Positions 1 through 7,148 of a stretch of 12,991 nucleotides of DNA are shown in pieces (position 1 is the first letter of the stretch; every line of letters begins with the position of its first letter). This DNA is from Candidatus Omnitrophota bacterium (lineage in GTDB: Bacteria; Omnitrophota; Gorgyraeia; Gygaellales; Profunditerraquicolaceae). The DNA lies in the NCBI GenBank assembly GCA_903882345.1, contig CAIRWO010000138.1, positions 1-12,991 of the forward strand. Reading direction: 5' to 3'. Under the pieces are notes generated by a model. It was not told where the DNA came from. It did not search any database and saw only the letters and a list, made by a program, of their open reading frames with translations. A program made the position numbers and the translations under genes.

Positions 1-323
1 ATAAGCGAAACCGCGGCAGCAATATCCTTGACCAGCTTTATCAAAACATGGTATTTGCGGGTAGTCATATCGATCATCATTTCAATCGCCGTATTAAAAA
101 TTTCCGCCATAAAAACGAGGGTGATCGTAATGCAGAGCGCGATCAGCTCAAGGCCGGAAAATTTTAAATAAACCCCCATCAGGAACGCCGCAATGCCGAG
201 CATGAACATGATGCGCATATTACGATGGTAAAGAAAAAGGTAGGCTACGCCGTTCATTGCCAGCCGCATGCTCTTGAAAAAACCGTTAAAGCGGAAAATA
301 TGTTTCAGAACCCTTTTTCTCAT
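1..323 (-). CDS. dgkA: Diacylglycerol/undecaprenol kinase (DgkA family), 3' end cut by window edge
   Basis: Small integral-membrane kinase that phosphorylates diacylglycerol or undecaprenol, recycling lipid carriers for envelope synthesis. About 107 residues are visible and the reading frame stays open to the left edge, so the C-terminus is missing. Family signatures are present: a membrane segment around residues 38-56, then EIFNTAIE at 74-81 (E74, N77, E81, matching the E-x-x-N-x-x-x-E active-site motif), then KDIAAA at 99-104 with D100. The spacing between E81 and D100 matches E. coli DgkA. A basic N-terminus (MRKRVLKH) precedes the membrane part. The start ATG overlaps the acsE stop as TAATG, with AGGA about 8 bases upstream, suggesting coupled translation. 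Whether it prefers diacylglycerol or undecaprenol cannot be told; the short single-domain form outside proteobacteria is often the undecaprenol kinase. Confidence 0.9.
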   Translation of the reverse strand, partial: MRKRVLKHIFRFNGFFKSMRLAMNGVAYLFLYHRNMRIMFMLGIAAFLMGVYLKFSGLELIALCITITLVFMAEIFNTAIEMMIDMTTRKYHVLIKLVKDIAAAVSL

Positions 324-1111
324 TATTTCTTCCTATATGCCTCCAGATACGAATCACAATAGATCTGCTTATTCAAAATAAGCTCGGAGGTTATTGCCGC
401 GTCCATTAATTCTTTATCTGCAGGATCTAGTATAGCAGCATCCAGGCCGTAAGCAACTGCCATTGTAAGGAAGGTGCGGTTTATCAGGCTGCGCACGCAA
501 CTACCTTGCGAAACGTTGCTTAGGCCCACGATCGTCTTGGGAGACGGCTGAGAAATTATCTTAAATTCGCGGATAGACTCTAAAATATCTTTCATCTGCG
601 CCTGCGCCACATTTACCGGCAGGACAATCGGGTCAAGATAAAGGTCTTCTACGTTAAAATCATTATCGACACAGGTCGCCACGATTACCGCCGCAAGCTC
701 CAGGCGCTGGTCTTTATTCTGGGGGATACCTTTAGAGCTGATCGTAATTCCGATAAGCCTGGCTTTATATTGCTTTGCCAAAGCCACGAGGATCTCCAAT
801 TTTTCCGGGTCGGCAGTAGTAGAATTGATGATCGGCCGGTTCTTTATTACTTTTAAGCCGGATTCAATGACTTTGGGCTTACTGGAATCTAAAGCAAGCG
901 GTTTGTCAGTTACCTCTTGTATGGTTTCTACCAGCCACTGGATGTCCGAGAGCGGTTCGCGCGAGGCCGGGCCGCAATTTACATCCAAGGCATCGGCGCC
1001 TGCCTGGACCTGCTGGAGCGCGCATTTTTGGATGACTGCTTTGTCGTGCTCTTTTATTGCCCTGCCGATATTCTGGTACATCCCGTTAATCAGCTCACCG
1101 ATAATAAACAT
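323..1111 (-). CDS. acsE: Methyltetrahydrofolate:corrinoid/iron-sulfur protein methyltransferase
   Basis: Transfers the methyl group of methyltetrahydrofolate to Co(I) of the corrinoid iron-sulfur protein, the step linking the methyl branch of the Wood-Ljungdahl pathway to acetyl-CoA synthase. It is a cytoplasmic pterin-binding TIM barrel of 262 residues, the same length as I recall for the Moorella enzyme. The pterin-site residues fall at the expected numbers: D75 (in LALDSS), N96 (in IINST), D160 (in YLDP) and N199 (in GLSNVSQ). The opening IIGELINGM and the closing QIYCDSY also match the family. The start overlaps the acsD stop as TAATG, with AGAGGT six bases upstream, and the stop overlaps the dgkA start in the same way. 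It therefore sits in a translationally coupled chain with the two corrinoid-protein subunit genes and their activator. I see no missing key residue. Confidence 0.97.
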   Translation of the reverse strand: MFIIGELINGMYQNIGRAIKEHDKAVIQKCALQQVQAGADALDVNCGPASREPLSDIQWLVETIQEVTDKPLALDSSKPKVIESGLKVIKNRPIINSTTADPEKLEILVALAKQYKARLIGITISSKGIPQNKDQRLELAAVIVATCVDNDFNVEDLYLDPIVLPVNVAQAQMKDILESIREFKIISQPSPKTIVGLSNVSQGSCVRSLINRTFLTMAVAYGLDAAILDPADKELMDAAITSELILNKQIYCDSYLEAYRKK

Positions 1112-2082
1112 TATTTACCTCTTACCATTAAATTATCAATATACTTTCCCACCTGCGCTGCTGCTTTGGGATGCCGCATTACCAAAATATCCGCGCCGGC
1201 TTGGATCAGGGCAGTTGCCGTGACTGCTTCCCAAATTACACCCCGTTCTACTTCCGGGCCCCAGGCAGGCATCTCTGAAACAGCCAGCTTTGCCTCTTTT
1301 GCCCGCCATGATTCCTGCCCGACAAAACAGATAAACGGGCTGGAAACTGTTTTATCTCCGGCTAAAGCAGCCAAACGGCTGCGCTCCATGATCGTATATG
1401 CGTATTCCAGGCCATAGCCTAAAGCGCCGATCGTCGGATTGATCACAATCCGCTCCAATGGTAAGCTCATGTCTGAAATTAAAATATTCAACTGCTTGGC
1501 AATATTTATATCTATGGGCGATTCGGCAATAATATTGTGTCCGTCCGCCAATACCGCAGCTGCCAGGGTTTTGTAGTTGTCCTGCGCAGCGCTGCCGACC
1601 AGCAAGCGCTCGCCCTTAGCCGCTTCACAACAGGCAGGCAGTACCTGATTATCCTTGGTATCGTCTCCGCTTTCCGTGATTATCAACGGGACATCGATTT
1701 TCTTTAATAAGGCCTTAATAAAATTTGCTTCCTCCGCGGCAGACCGATTACCGAATTCCGGATGCGCACCCTGTAATCTTACACAGAGGATCTCCGCCTT
1801 AAAATCCCGCACGCATTTCTCTGCCCAGGTAAAGGGGTCTTTTAGCGCCGCGCCATACGCAGAGGAAAGCTCTGCGGACCAGTCAACCGGCGGGATGTCC
1901 CAAATTTCATAAGCAATTACCGGCTTGTTTGGGATAGCACCTTCCGGAAACAGATACGGCAGCGCCTTTTGGCCGCCTATTTTAATAGTATGGCTGCGCG
2001 AGCCGCCTTCCTGTTTTGTTGCCCCGATACTCACCGTAAAAACTTCACCTGAATATTTTTCCAACATCACCTCAGTTGCCAT
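1111..2082 (-). CDS. acsD: Corrinoid/iron-sulfur protein small (beta) subunit
   Basis: Small subunit of the corrinoid iron-sulfur protein. It forms a TIM barrel that pairs with AcsC to hold the cobamide that carries the methyl group to acetyl-CoA synthase. From the chosen start the protein has 323 residues. Family motifs in order are GAHPEFGNR (105-113), ESPIDINIAKQ (187-197), NPTIGALGYGLEY (215-227) and ILVMRHP (299-305). An in-frame ATG at 2097 and an open frame up to 2133 would overlap the cooC-like gene. I prefer ATG at 2082 because GGAG lies nine bases before it, it begins two bases after the upstream stop, and the residues before it do not look like family sequence. It is followed by acsE with a one-base overlap. 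Identity is clear; only the start is a choice. Confidence 0.95.
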   Translation of the reverse strand: MATEVMLEKYSGEVFTVSIGATKQEGGSRSHTIKIGGQKALPYLFPEGAIPNKPVIAYEIWDIPPVDWSAELSSAYGAALKDPFTWAEKCVRDFKAEILCVRLQGAHPEFGNRSAAEEANFIKALLKKIDVPLIITESGDDTKDNQVLPACCEAAKGERLLVGSAAQDNYKTLAAAVLADGHNIIAESPIDINIAKQLNILISDMSLPLERIVINPTIGALGYGLEYAYTIMERSRLAALAGDKTVSSPFICFVGQESWRAKEAKLAVSEMPAWGPEVERGVIWEAVTATALIQAGADILVMRHPKAAAQVGKYIDNLMVRGK

Positions 2083-2084
2083 TA

Positions 2085-2840
2085 TTATTTTCTCCATTGT
2101 AAAATAAGTTTTTGGATTTCTTTTAAAGCGCATAGGCCGGGACTAGTGTTGTCTAATTTCCATAGCGAAGCGCCGTTAAGGCTGATTTTAGCGATCCCTT
2201 CGTCCAAAGGTACTTTACCGATATATTTCAGGCCCAGGCCATCTAACTTGACTTTTTCTATCTCTCCAGCCCAGCGGTTTATAATCAACTGCTCGGCCTT
2301 GGTCTTAATCCCCAACTGCTTGACCAAGGCGGCGATCCTGGCTGCTGCCTTAAGGCCAACACTGGTGGCATCGGAAACCACCAACAGCACATCCGCAGTC
2401 CTTGTGGTGCGGCGCGAGAGATGTTCTAAACCGGCTTCGTTATCTATTACGATATAATCGTAATCGCTGACCAACTTATTCATTACCGACCTTAAAATAT
2501 TATTTACATAACAATAACAACCCGGGCCTTCCGGCTGGCCCATAGTAATAATATCAAAACCATTTTCCTCCTGGACTGCCGATTGGACGCGGTATTCGAT
2601 AAAACGGTCTTTGGTCCAGCCCTGCGGTACCTTATCCGGCTGCGCTGCCACTTGATCAAGGATCGCTCCGATCGTCTCTTTTACCTCAATACCAAGGGAT
2701 TCTCCGAGATTAGAGTTCGGATCAGCATCCACTGCCAGGACCGAACCCAACCCGCTTTCCTTGATCAGCCTTACAAGCATAGCTGCGATCGTTGTCTTAC
2801 CTGTGCCGCCTTTTCCGGCGAGCGCGATCGTGTAGCTCAT
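2085..2840 (-). CDS. cooC: CooC/AcsF-type nickel-maturation ATPase
   Basis: MinD/SIMIBI-class ATPase of the CooC/AcsF family. Relatives use ATP-driven dimerisation to deliver nickel to, or mature, carbon monoxide dehydrogenase or acetyl-CoA synthase. Length is 251 residues, normal for the family. The deviant P-loop GKGGTGKTT is at residues 9-17 with the signature lysine K10. VDADPNSNLG follows at 37-46, the CxC metal-binding pair is C108 and C110 in GCYCYVNN, and IVIDNEAGLEHLSRR (130-144) carries the Walker B aspartate D133. The start overlaps the acsV stop as ATGA, without a clear ribosome site of its own, so translation is probably coupled. Position between acsV and acsD supports a role with the acetyl-CoA synthase system. 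Sequence alone does not separate CooC (CODH) from AcsF (ACS), so the symbol is a family label. Confidence 0.92.
   Translation of the reverse strand: MSYTIALAGKGGTGKTTIAAMLVRLIKESGLGSVLAVDADPNSNLGESLGIEVKETIGAILDQVAAQPDKVPQGWTKDRFIEYRVQSAVQEENGFDIITMGQPEGPGCYCYVNNILRSVMNKLVSDYDYIVIDNEAGLEHLSRRTTRTADVLLVVSDATSVGLKAAARIAALVKQLGIKTKAEQLIINRWAGEIEKVKLDGLGLKYIGKVPLDEGIAKISLNGASLWKLDNTSPGLCALKEIQKLILQWRK
2092..2095 (-). promoter_or_regulatory. Ribosome binding site deciding the acsD start
   Basis: GGAG on the minus strand lies nine bases upstream of the ATG at 2082 and inside the last codons of the cooC-like gene. The alternative ATG at 2097 has no purine-rich stretch in front of it, so this site favours the shorter protein. 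Confidence 0.6.
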
Positions 2841-4756
2841 AGTTTAACGCTGGGAAATTTTGCTAAATCCGTATGCGGAAAAAATAAGGCTGCCATATAT
2901 TCGTCCATATACGCCGGCTCGGTAGACAAATCCAAATAAGTCATTTTCCGGGCGATCTCTTCTGCCTGTTCCATCGCCTCATAAGATAAAAGCATTGCCC
3001 GAGCGCCGGCAATTGAACTGTTACCGACAAAAATAATCTTGTTTCTTTTAACGTCCGGCAATAAACCGATGTTTATGGCGTTGTTAATGTCGACGGATGT
3101 GCCGAAGCCGCCGGCAATGAATATTTTCGGCACGGAATCAAAATCAAGGCCCATATGTTTAAGCAAACAGGAAAGCGCAGAATAGATCGCCGCCTTGGCG
3201 CGCTTTAAATTATCTATATCCGCATCATTGATCGCGATATCCGAACTTGAATCTGCATTGTCTTTAAAGACAACTACAAATTCCCTGCCCATATCTGACT
3301 GCCTGATACGTTTATGTTCCAGGGGTTTAATCTTGCCGTCTTTATCGATGATGCCGGATCTAAGCATTTCGGCGATCAGGTCGATATAACCTGAGCCGCA
3401 AATACCCCGGGGTTTTGCGCCTCCGATAGTTTCATAGGACGGTTCGAAATCTCGGCTCGAGATCTTTACCTTTTGTATCGCGCCTTTTGTCGCGCGCATA
3501 CCGCAGGAAACGCCGCTTCCTTCGAAAGCCGGGCCGGCAGAAGCAGCGCAAGAAATTAAATAATCCTTGTGCCCCAGGACAATTTCGCCGTTTGTGCCGA
3601 TATCTATAAGAACATTCAAGCTTGCTGCCTGATCGTTCATGCCGCAGGAAAGCACACCGCTGGTTACATCGCCTCCCACATAGCTTGCTACCCCGGGTAC
3701 GCAATACAAAAGACCGCGGGGATTTATTTTTATACCTGCTTCCGTAGCGCGGATCGGCGGGATGAAATTCGCTGTCGGTACATACGGCTCTTTTCGTATA
3801 TAAGTAGGGTCAATGCGCAAGAGAAGATGCGTCATTGTGGTATTGCCGGCGCATAATACGCAGGTAAGATCATTTAGATCCACATTATGCTCGGCTATCA
3901 ATTCCTGGATCATGCGGTTCATTTCTTCTGTAACCGCACAGTGCAGCTTTTCTAAACCGTCCGGCTCGCGGGCATAAATTATGCGTGTGATCACATCGCT
4001 GCCGAAAGTCGCCTGCTTGTTATAGGCTGTCTTTGTGCCGAGGATCTCGCTTTTGTTTAAATCTACCAATTGGCCGGTAAGCGTGGTTGTGCCGATATCA
4101 AAACACATTCCAAAATTTTTTAAGGATGTATCTTGCGGCTCAATCTGAGTGATCTCTGTTGTTTGGTCTCTTCTGCTTAAGGTTACCGTAACTTTCCATC
4201 CGGATGAACGCAGGAGCTCACTTAAGTTACGGATATTGACTATGCCCAGCTGCAACGCAGAAAAATTCTCGGCCTTCTTGATCCGTCCGCAGAGCCTGTC
4301 CAGATCGCTTACTTTATCGTTCAGGTCAGGCGGCTGCAAAGATAAGTATAATTTTACCGTAAGAGGCATTTTTGTAAACAAACGCTCTCTTATAGCCGGC
4401 TTCACCGGCTCAATATCCTCTATATCGGAAAAAGTCTTTTTTAATTCCTGCGTGCTGATTTTTTCAAAATCCGCGGTTGATCCACGGGGCACCTCTACTT
4501 CGATATCGCTCTGGACCTCTGAAAGACAGGCAAGGTAGACTCCCCGTTTTTTTTCTTCGGGGCTTAAGAGGCCGGTTGCCTGCATCAGCACGCTGCCTTT
4601 TTTCAAAACTACCTTACAGCGGCCGCACACGCCGTCGCCGCCGCATACGGAATTGATCGGCACGCCGGCGGAAACCGCGGCGGAAAGGATAGTCGCGTCC
4701 TTTTCTACCTCTACGGTTTTATTATAAGGATGGAAGGTAACTTTAAACCTGCTCAC
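2837..4756 (-). CDS. acsV: Reductive activator of corrinoid protein (RACo/AcsV), 2Fe-2S plus ASKHA ATPase
   Basis: ATP-dependent activator that returns the inactive Co(II) corrinoid protein to Co(I). The 639-residue length is close to known RACo proteins. An N-terminal plant-type ferredoxin domain (1-90) has ligands C38, C44, C47 and C77. A linker and middle domain (about 91-205) follow. The C-terminal ASKHA ATPase domain has FDIGTTTLTGQ (219-229), CAGNTTMTHL (302-311), IDIGTNGEIVLG (384-395), CAASAGPAFEG (403-413) and IAGGFGTSVDI (547-557). Translation starts at GTG, immediately after the acsC TAG, with a weak AAAGG about 12 bases upstream. The start is inferred from the ferredoxin fold beginning at SRFKVTFHP. 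The stop overlaps the cooC-like gene by four bases. It lies directly between the large corrinoid-protein subunit and its small subunit plus methyltransferase, the expected partners. Confidence 0.95.
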   Translation of the reverse strand: MSRFKVTFHPYNKTVEVEKDATILSAAVSAGVPINSVCGGDGVCGRCKVVLKKGSVLMQATGLLSPEEKKRGVYLACLSEVQSDIEVEVPRGSTADFEKISTQELKKTFSDIEDIEPVKPAIRERLFTKMPLTVKLYLSLQPPDLNDKVSDLDRLCGRIKKAENFSALQLGIVNIRNLSELLRSSGWKVTVTLSRRDQTTEITQIEPQDTSLKNFGMCFDIGTTTLTGQLVDLNKSEILGTKTAYNKQATFGSDVITRIIYAREPDGLEKLHCAVTEEMNRMIQELIAEHNVDLNDLTCVLCAGNTTMTHLLLRIDPTYIRKEPYVPTANFIPPIRATEAGIKINPRGLLYCVPGVASYVGGDVTSGVLSCGMNDQAASLNVLIDIGTNGEIVLGHKDYLISCAASAGPAFEGSGVSCGMRATKGAIQKVKISSRDFEPSYETIGGAKPRGICGSGYIDLIAEMLRSGIIDKDGKIKPLEHKRIRQSDMGREFVVVFKDNADSSSDIAINDADIDNLKRAKAAIYSALSCLLKHMGLDFDSVPKIFIAGGFGTSVDINNAINIGLLPDVKRNKIIFVGNSSIAGARAMLLSYEAMEQAEEIARKMTYLDLSTEPAYMDEYMAALFFPHTDLAKFPSVKL

Positions 4757-6088
4757 CTATGCTAAGCCTTTCAAAAATGAGGGTATCCCTGCCGCTTCCT
4801 TTGGCCCGACGATGATCTCCCAGCCGGTCTTATCCTCCATTTCACCGCTCATCATTGCCACATAACCGGGGATGATCAGCCGTTTATGGGAAACTGCTTT
4901 TTCTACCGCGAACTTGTTCATTGAATCGGCGATCTTTTCAGGAGTAAATTTTTCTGCCGCCCAGGCAGTGAGGACCGACATCCCTTCGGTATCTACGCTG
5001 ATGATATAAGCAGGGATCTTGCTCGCTTCTACTTCTCCCAAGACTGTAAAATAGGAAAGCGAAAAATTAGTCGTTACTAAAACCGGCGATTTATCGGTTA
5101 CGTTGCCTATAGGATAAAGCTTAGGCTCGATCTGCAAAGGTTTTTGCGGGTCAGTATAGATATTCTGCCTTAAGGTCAAAAGTGAAAGCGCCTGCCACGG
5201 CTCTGAACCCTTAAGCAAAACTATGCCGGCGTATTTTACGATGTAAGTAGCTGCCTCGATCACTTCCTGATAAGGATCGCTGGAGCCGGTTATTACCATA
5301 GCCGGATATCCCAGGCTGCGGTTTGATTTCTTAAGCGCCAACCGCCTGATCTGCGTCAGGTCCCAGATTTTTTCCGCAATCGGCTTGGTGCCGGTATGCA
5401 AAACTAATTCACTTATCCCCTGATTATTTAATTCTTTTGTGAGGGAGGATAAGCCGTCTAGATCGGCAGCCGTTACCGCAAGCGGGACATTGAATTCTTT
5501 GGCGATTTTCGCGATCTCCGCGGCATTGACAGCATTAGCATAACAGACCAGCGGCCGCCGCAGGCGGGATATTTCCAGCGCCGCCTTGAGCGAATCCAAA
5601 TCAGCCGGCATGAGGATAATATTAAGCTTGGTATTATTTAAAATTAACTCCACTGCCTTAACGAATTTTTCTTTGCCGCCGCTTTGTTTTATTGCCAGGA
5701 GGTTTACGCTTAAGCTTTGGCCCACGCGCTCAAACTCCAGCTGATTGATCTTATTTATCTTTTTCTTAATTTCTTCATCGGTTAAATTGTCGTCTATGAT
5801 AAAGCCAATGCCGCAGGGCCGGTGGAATTTTTCTTCGTGCCGGAAAAGGACAGTCTCATTGCCGATCTCAAGCCTCTTATCTGCCTCACCGATAATAACA
5901 AGCTTGATCGGCGGCTGTGACGAAGCCTCGAGTATCCTTTTTGCCTCAGCACTCAAGGAAGGACACTTGTCGATACTCACCGCTTTTTTGGCCAGCTGCA
6001 TGGCAAAGGCAAGGCAGGTCACAAATCCGCATTCGCGGCAATTGGTTTTCGGCAATAACTTATAGATGTCCAGTCCCGAGAGAGCCAT
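4757..6088 (-). CDS. acsC: Corrinoid/iron-sulfur protein large (gamma) subunit
   Basis: Large subunit of the corrinoid iron-sulfur protein, 443 residues. The N-terminal 4Fe-4S domain carries C17, C20, C25 and C42 in the CxxC-x4-C-x16-C arrangement (TNCRECGFVTC, then KCP), followed by a linker. The middle TIM barrel (roughly 60-310) includes LGYPAMVITGSSDPYQ and VLLKGSEPW. The C-terminal cobamide-binding domain (about 325-443) includes PVLVTTNFSLSY and ISVDTEGMSVLTAWAAEKF. It accepts the methyl group from AcsE and passes it to acetyl-CoA synthase. It has the best ribosome site of the left half (AGGAGG, seven bases before ATG) and follows a short AT-rich spacer, so it may head its own translation or transcription unit ahead of acsV, cooC, acsD and acsE. 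No acsB or acsA gene lies next to it, unlike many acetogen clusters. Confidence 0.96.
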   Translation of the reverse strand: MALSGLDIYKLLPKTNCRECGFVTCLAFAMQLAKKAVSIDKCPSLSAEAKRILEASSQPPIKLVIIGEADKRLEIGNETVLFRHEEKFHRPCGIGFIIDDNLTDEEIKKKINKINQLEFERVGQSLSVNLLAIKQSGGKEKFVKAVELILNNTKLNIILMPADLDSLKAALEISRLRRPLVCYANAVNAAEIAKIAKEFNVPLAVTAADLDGLSSLTKELNNQGISELVLHTGTKPIAEKIWDLTQIRRLALKKSNRSLGYPAMVITGSSDPYQEVIEAATYIVKYAGIVLLKGSEPWQALSLLTLRQNIYTDPQKPLQIEPKLYPIGNVTDKSPVLVTTNFSLSYFTVLGEVEASKIPAYIISVDTEGMSVLTAWAAEKFTPEKIADSMNKFAVEKAVSHKRLIIPGYVAMMSGEMEDKTGWEIIVGPKEAAGIPSFLKGLA

Positions 6089-6124
6089 GCATTATCCTCC
6101 TAAAATATTATTAAAATTAAATAA
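6089..6124 (-). promoter_or_regulatory. AT-rich spacer between larB-like gene and acsC, possible promoter or operator
   Basis: This 36-base spacer is almost entirely A and T except for the ribosome site. A perfect 14-base palindrome, TAAATAATTATTTA, covers 6118-6131 and includes the upstream stop codon. TTGATA at 6134-6139 could be a -35 element, but no convincing -10 follows at normal spacing, and any transcript starting here would have a very short leader. It has no GC-rich stem, so it is not a typical intrinsic terminator. It may equally be compositional AT richness. Confidence 0.25.
6096..6101 (-). promoter_or_regulatory. Strong ribosome binding site of acsC
   Basis: AGGAGG on the minus strand is seven bases before the acsC ATG at 6088. 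A second ATG at 6092 is out of frame, only three bases from the site, and opens an 11-codon frame (including its stop) ending at 6060. The in-frame ATG at 6088 has the better spacing and leads directly into the conserved iron-sulfur domain. Confidence 0.75.
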
Positions 6125-6790
6125 TTATTTATTTATCAAACTGGCGAAGTATCCCGCGCCAAAGCCATTGTCAATGTTGACCACCGTAACACCCGGCGAG
6201 CAGCCGTTGAGCATTGATAGCAGCGCAGCAAGCCCGCCGAAACTTGCGCCATAACCGCAGCTTGTCGGTACGGCGATTACCGGGCAGCTGACGAGCCCGC
6301 TTACCAGGCTTGCCAAAGCACCTTCCATACCCGCCGCTACGATAATCACCTTGGCCTTATGCAAATATTCCATATTACGCATAAGCCTGTGCACGCCGGC
6401 AACGCCGACATCGTAAAGCTTCAACACACGGTTACCCATCACTTCCAATGTAGTCGCTGCTTCTTCAGCCACAGGCATATCAGAAGTGCCGGCTGAAATA
6501 ACCACAGCCATCCCTTTAGCCGGCTTTTTGGCAACAACGGAATATCCCAATCTGGCAGGGATGTTATAATTCAAACGGGGAAAAAATTTCTTTAGGTAAG
6601 TAAACGTGGCCTTATCCAGGCGCGTAAGCAGTAAATCCTGCTTGTTGGCAATAAGCTGACGGGCAATGCCCCTGATATGTTCTTTTGTCTTACCGCTGCA
6701 ATATATGACTTCAGGAAAACCCCGGCGCCTGTGCCGGTCAATATCCACCTTGGCAAACCCAAGGTCAGAGAAACCAGTTTCAGAAACCAT
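6125..6790 (-). CDS. larB: LarB-like pyridinium-3,5-biscarboxylate mononucleotide synthase (nickel-pincer cofactor precursor)
   Basis: Member of the LarB family, PurE-related. LarB carboxylates and hydrolyses nicotinic acid adenine dinucleotide to the biscarboxylated mononucleotide, which LarE and LarC turn into the nickel-pincer nucleotide of lactate racemase and its relatives. The 221-residue protein shows GFAKVDIDRHRRRGFPEVIY near the N-terminus (11-30), VVISAGTSDMPVAEEA (96-111), a PurE-like LYDVGVAGVHR (125-135), GMEGALASLV (154-163), PTSCGYGASFGG (175-186) and NIDNGFGAGYF (205-215). E156 and C197 match, at one constant offset of 24, the Lactobacillus active-site residues I recall as E180 and C221, so it looks catalytically intact. 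The N-terminus is shorter than usual by a few dozen residues. The start overlaps the upstream stop as TGATG, with GGGGA five bases before it. No larC or larE is in the window. Its substrate enzyme here is unknown. Confidence 0.88.
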   Translation of the reverse strand: MVSETGFSDLGFAKVDIDRHRRRGFPEVIYCSGKTKEHIRGIARQLIANKQDLLLTRLDKATFTYLKKFFPRLNYNIPARLGYSVVAKKPAKGMAVVISAGTSDMPVAEEAATTLEVMGNRVLKLYDVGVAGVHRLMRNMEYLHKAKVIIVAAGMEGALASLVSGLVSCPVIAVPTSCGYGASFGGLAALLSMLNGCSPGVTVVNIDNGFGAGYFASLINK

Positions 6791-7101
6791 CAGAATCCCC
6801 GGAAAATAACGACTAATATTATCGTAATAATCAGAGCGGACAAGATATAAAAATCATTAAAATAGAAAAAATCTGCAACCTTTTCCTGGAAGTTTGTCTT
6901 TAAGTGCGGCTTATTTTTTTGAGCATGCGGCTTGGAGTGTTTTTTAAACTCTTCCACCTGGTTACGCTTGAACCTCAAGAACACGCCGCCGATCTTATAG
7001 GCAGGCAGGACCTGGGTTTCCGCAAGGTCAATAACCTCTTTCTCCGATATATCCAGCAACAGAGACACTTCTCTAATAGTCAAAAGTTTTTCTTCAGACA
7101 T
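6790..7101 (-). CDS. Small excisionase-like helix-turn-helix protein with C-terminal membrane anchor
   Basis: Protein of 103 residues without a recognised specific function. Residues 5-54 resemble the MerR/excisionase-type helix-turn-helix domain (HTH_17 style): LLTIREVSLLLDISEKEV, then LPAYKIGGVFLRFKRNQVEEF, with the usual turn and wing followed by a basic end. A lysine- and histidine-rich linker (53-70) leads to an aromatic amphipathic piece (71-83) and one hydrophobic segment (84-100), then RGF. The order suggests a cytoplasmic domain tethered to the inner membrane by its tail. The gene follows a 47-base AT-rich spacer with only a weak AGGG, 11 bases before ATG, and its stop overlaps the larB-like start. 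The neighbouring bactofilin also ends in the same fold. Whether it binds DNA, or uses the fold for protein contacts, cannot be seen. It could be a membrane-bound regulator of the downstream genes. Confidence 0.75.
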   Translation of the reverse strand: MSEEKLLTIREVSLLLDISEKEVIDLAETQVLPAYKIGGVFLRFKRNQVEEFKKHSKPHAQKNKPHLKTNFQEKVADFFYFNDFYILSALIITIILVVIFRGF

Positions 7102-7148
7102 TTTTTCGTTAGCCCTAAATTTTTAACTAATAACTCGTAACTAAAAAA
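7102..7148 (-). promoter_or_regulatory. AT-rich spacer with short heptamer repeat, possible promoter
   Basis: This 47-base spacer is the longest in the window and separates the bactofilin gene from the small helix-turn-helix gene. It holds three head-to-tail heptamers and AT-rich stretches but no convincing -35/-10 pair and no GC-rich hairpin with a T-run. If a promoter for the helix-turn-helix, larB and acs genes exists in the window, this and the spacer before acsC are the likeliest places. Confidence 0.25.
7124..7144. repeat. Degenerate tandem heptamer, three units
   Basis: On the plus strand the units are TAACTAA, TAACTCG and TAACTAA, directly adjacent. The first and third are identical and the middle one differs in its last two bases. 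Only three units are present, so chance in AT-rich sequence is possible. The layout resembles the short tandem heptamer repeats found between genes in some bacteria. Confidence 0.5.

Noticed and set aside
917..1417. Plus-strand open frame of 166 codons across the acsE/acsD junction
   Set aside because: It lies opposite two clearly conserved genes, shows no recognisable domain, and has a composition expected of an antisense shadow.
2083..2133. Longer N-terminus for AcsD, up to 17 extra residues
   Set aside because: The extra residues overlap the cooC-like gene, lack a ribosome site and do not look like family sequence, while the ATG at 2082 has GGAG at good spacing.
3432..3704. Minus-strand open frame of 90 codons in another frame inside acsV
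   Set aside because: It is fully inside the ASKHA domain coding region, is extremely arginine-rich and low in normal protein pattern, and matches no family known to me.
6060..6092. Short frame starting at an ATG four bases before the acsC start
   Set aside because: It is only three bases from the ribosome site, out of frame, and stops after ten codons. It is more likely a by-product of the ATGCATG sequence than a regulatory peptide.
7111..7148. Intrinsic terminator after the bactofilin gene
   Set aside because: The spacer has T-runs but no GC-rich stem; possible pairings are short and AT-only.
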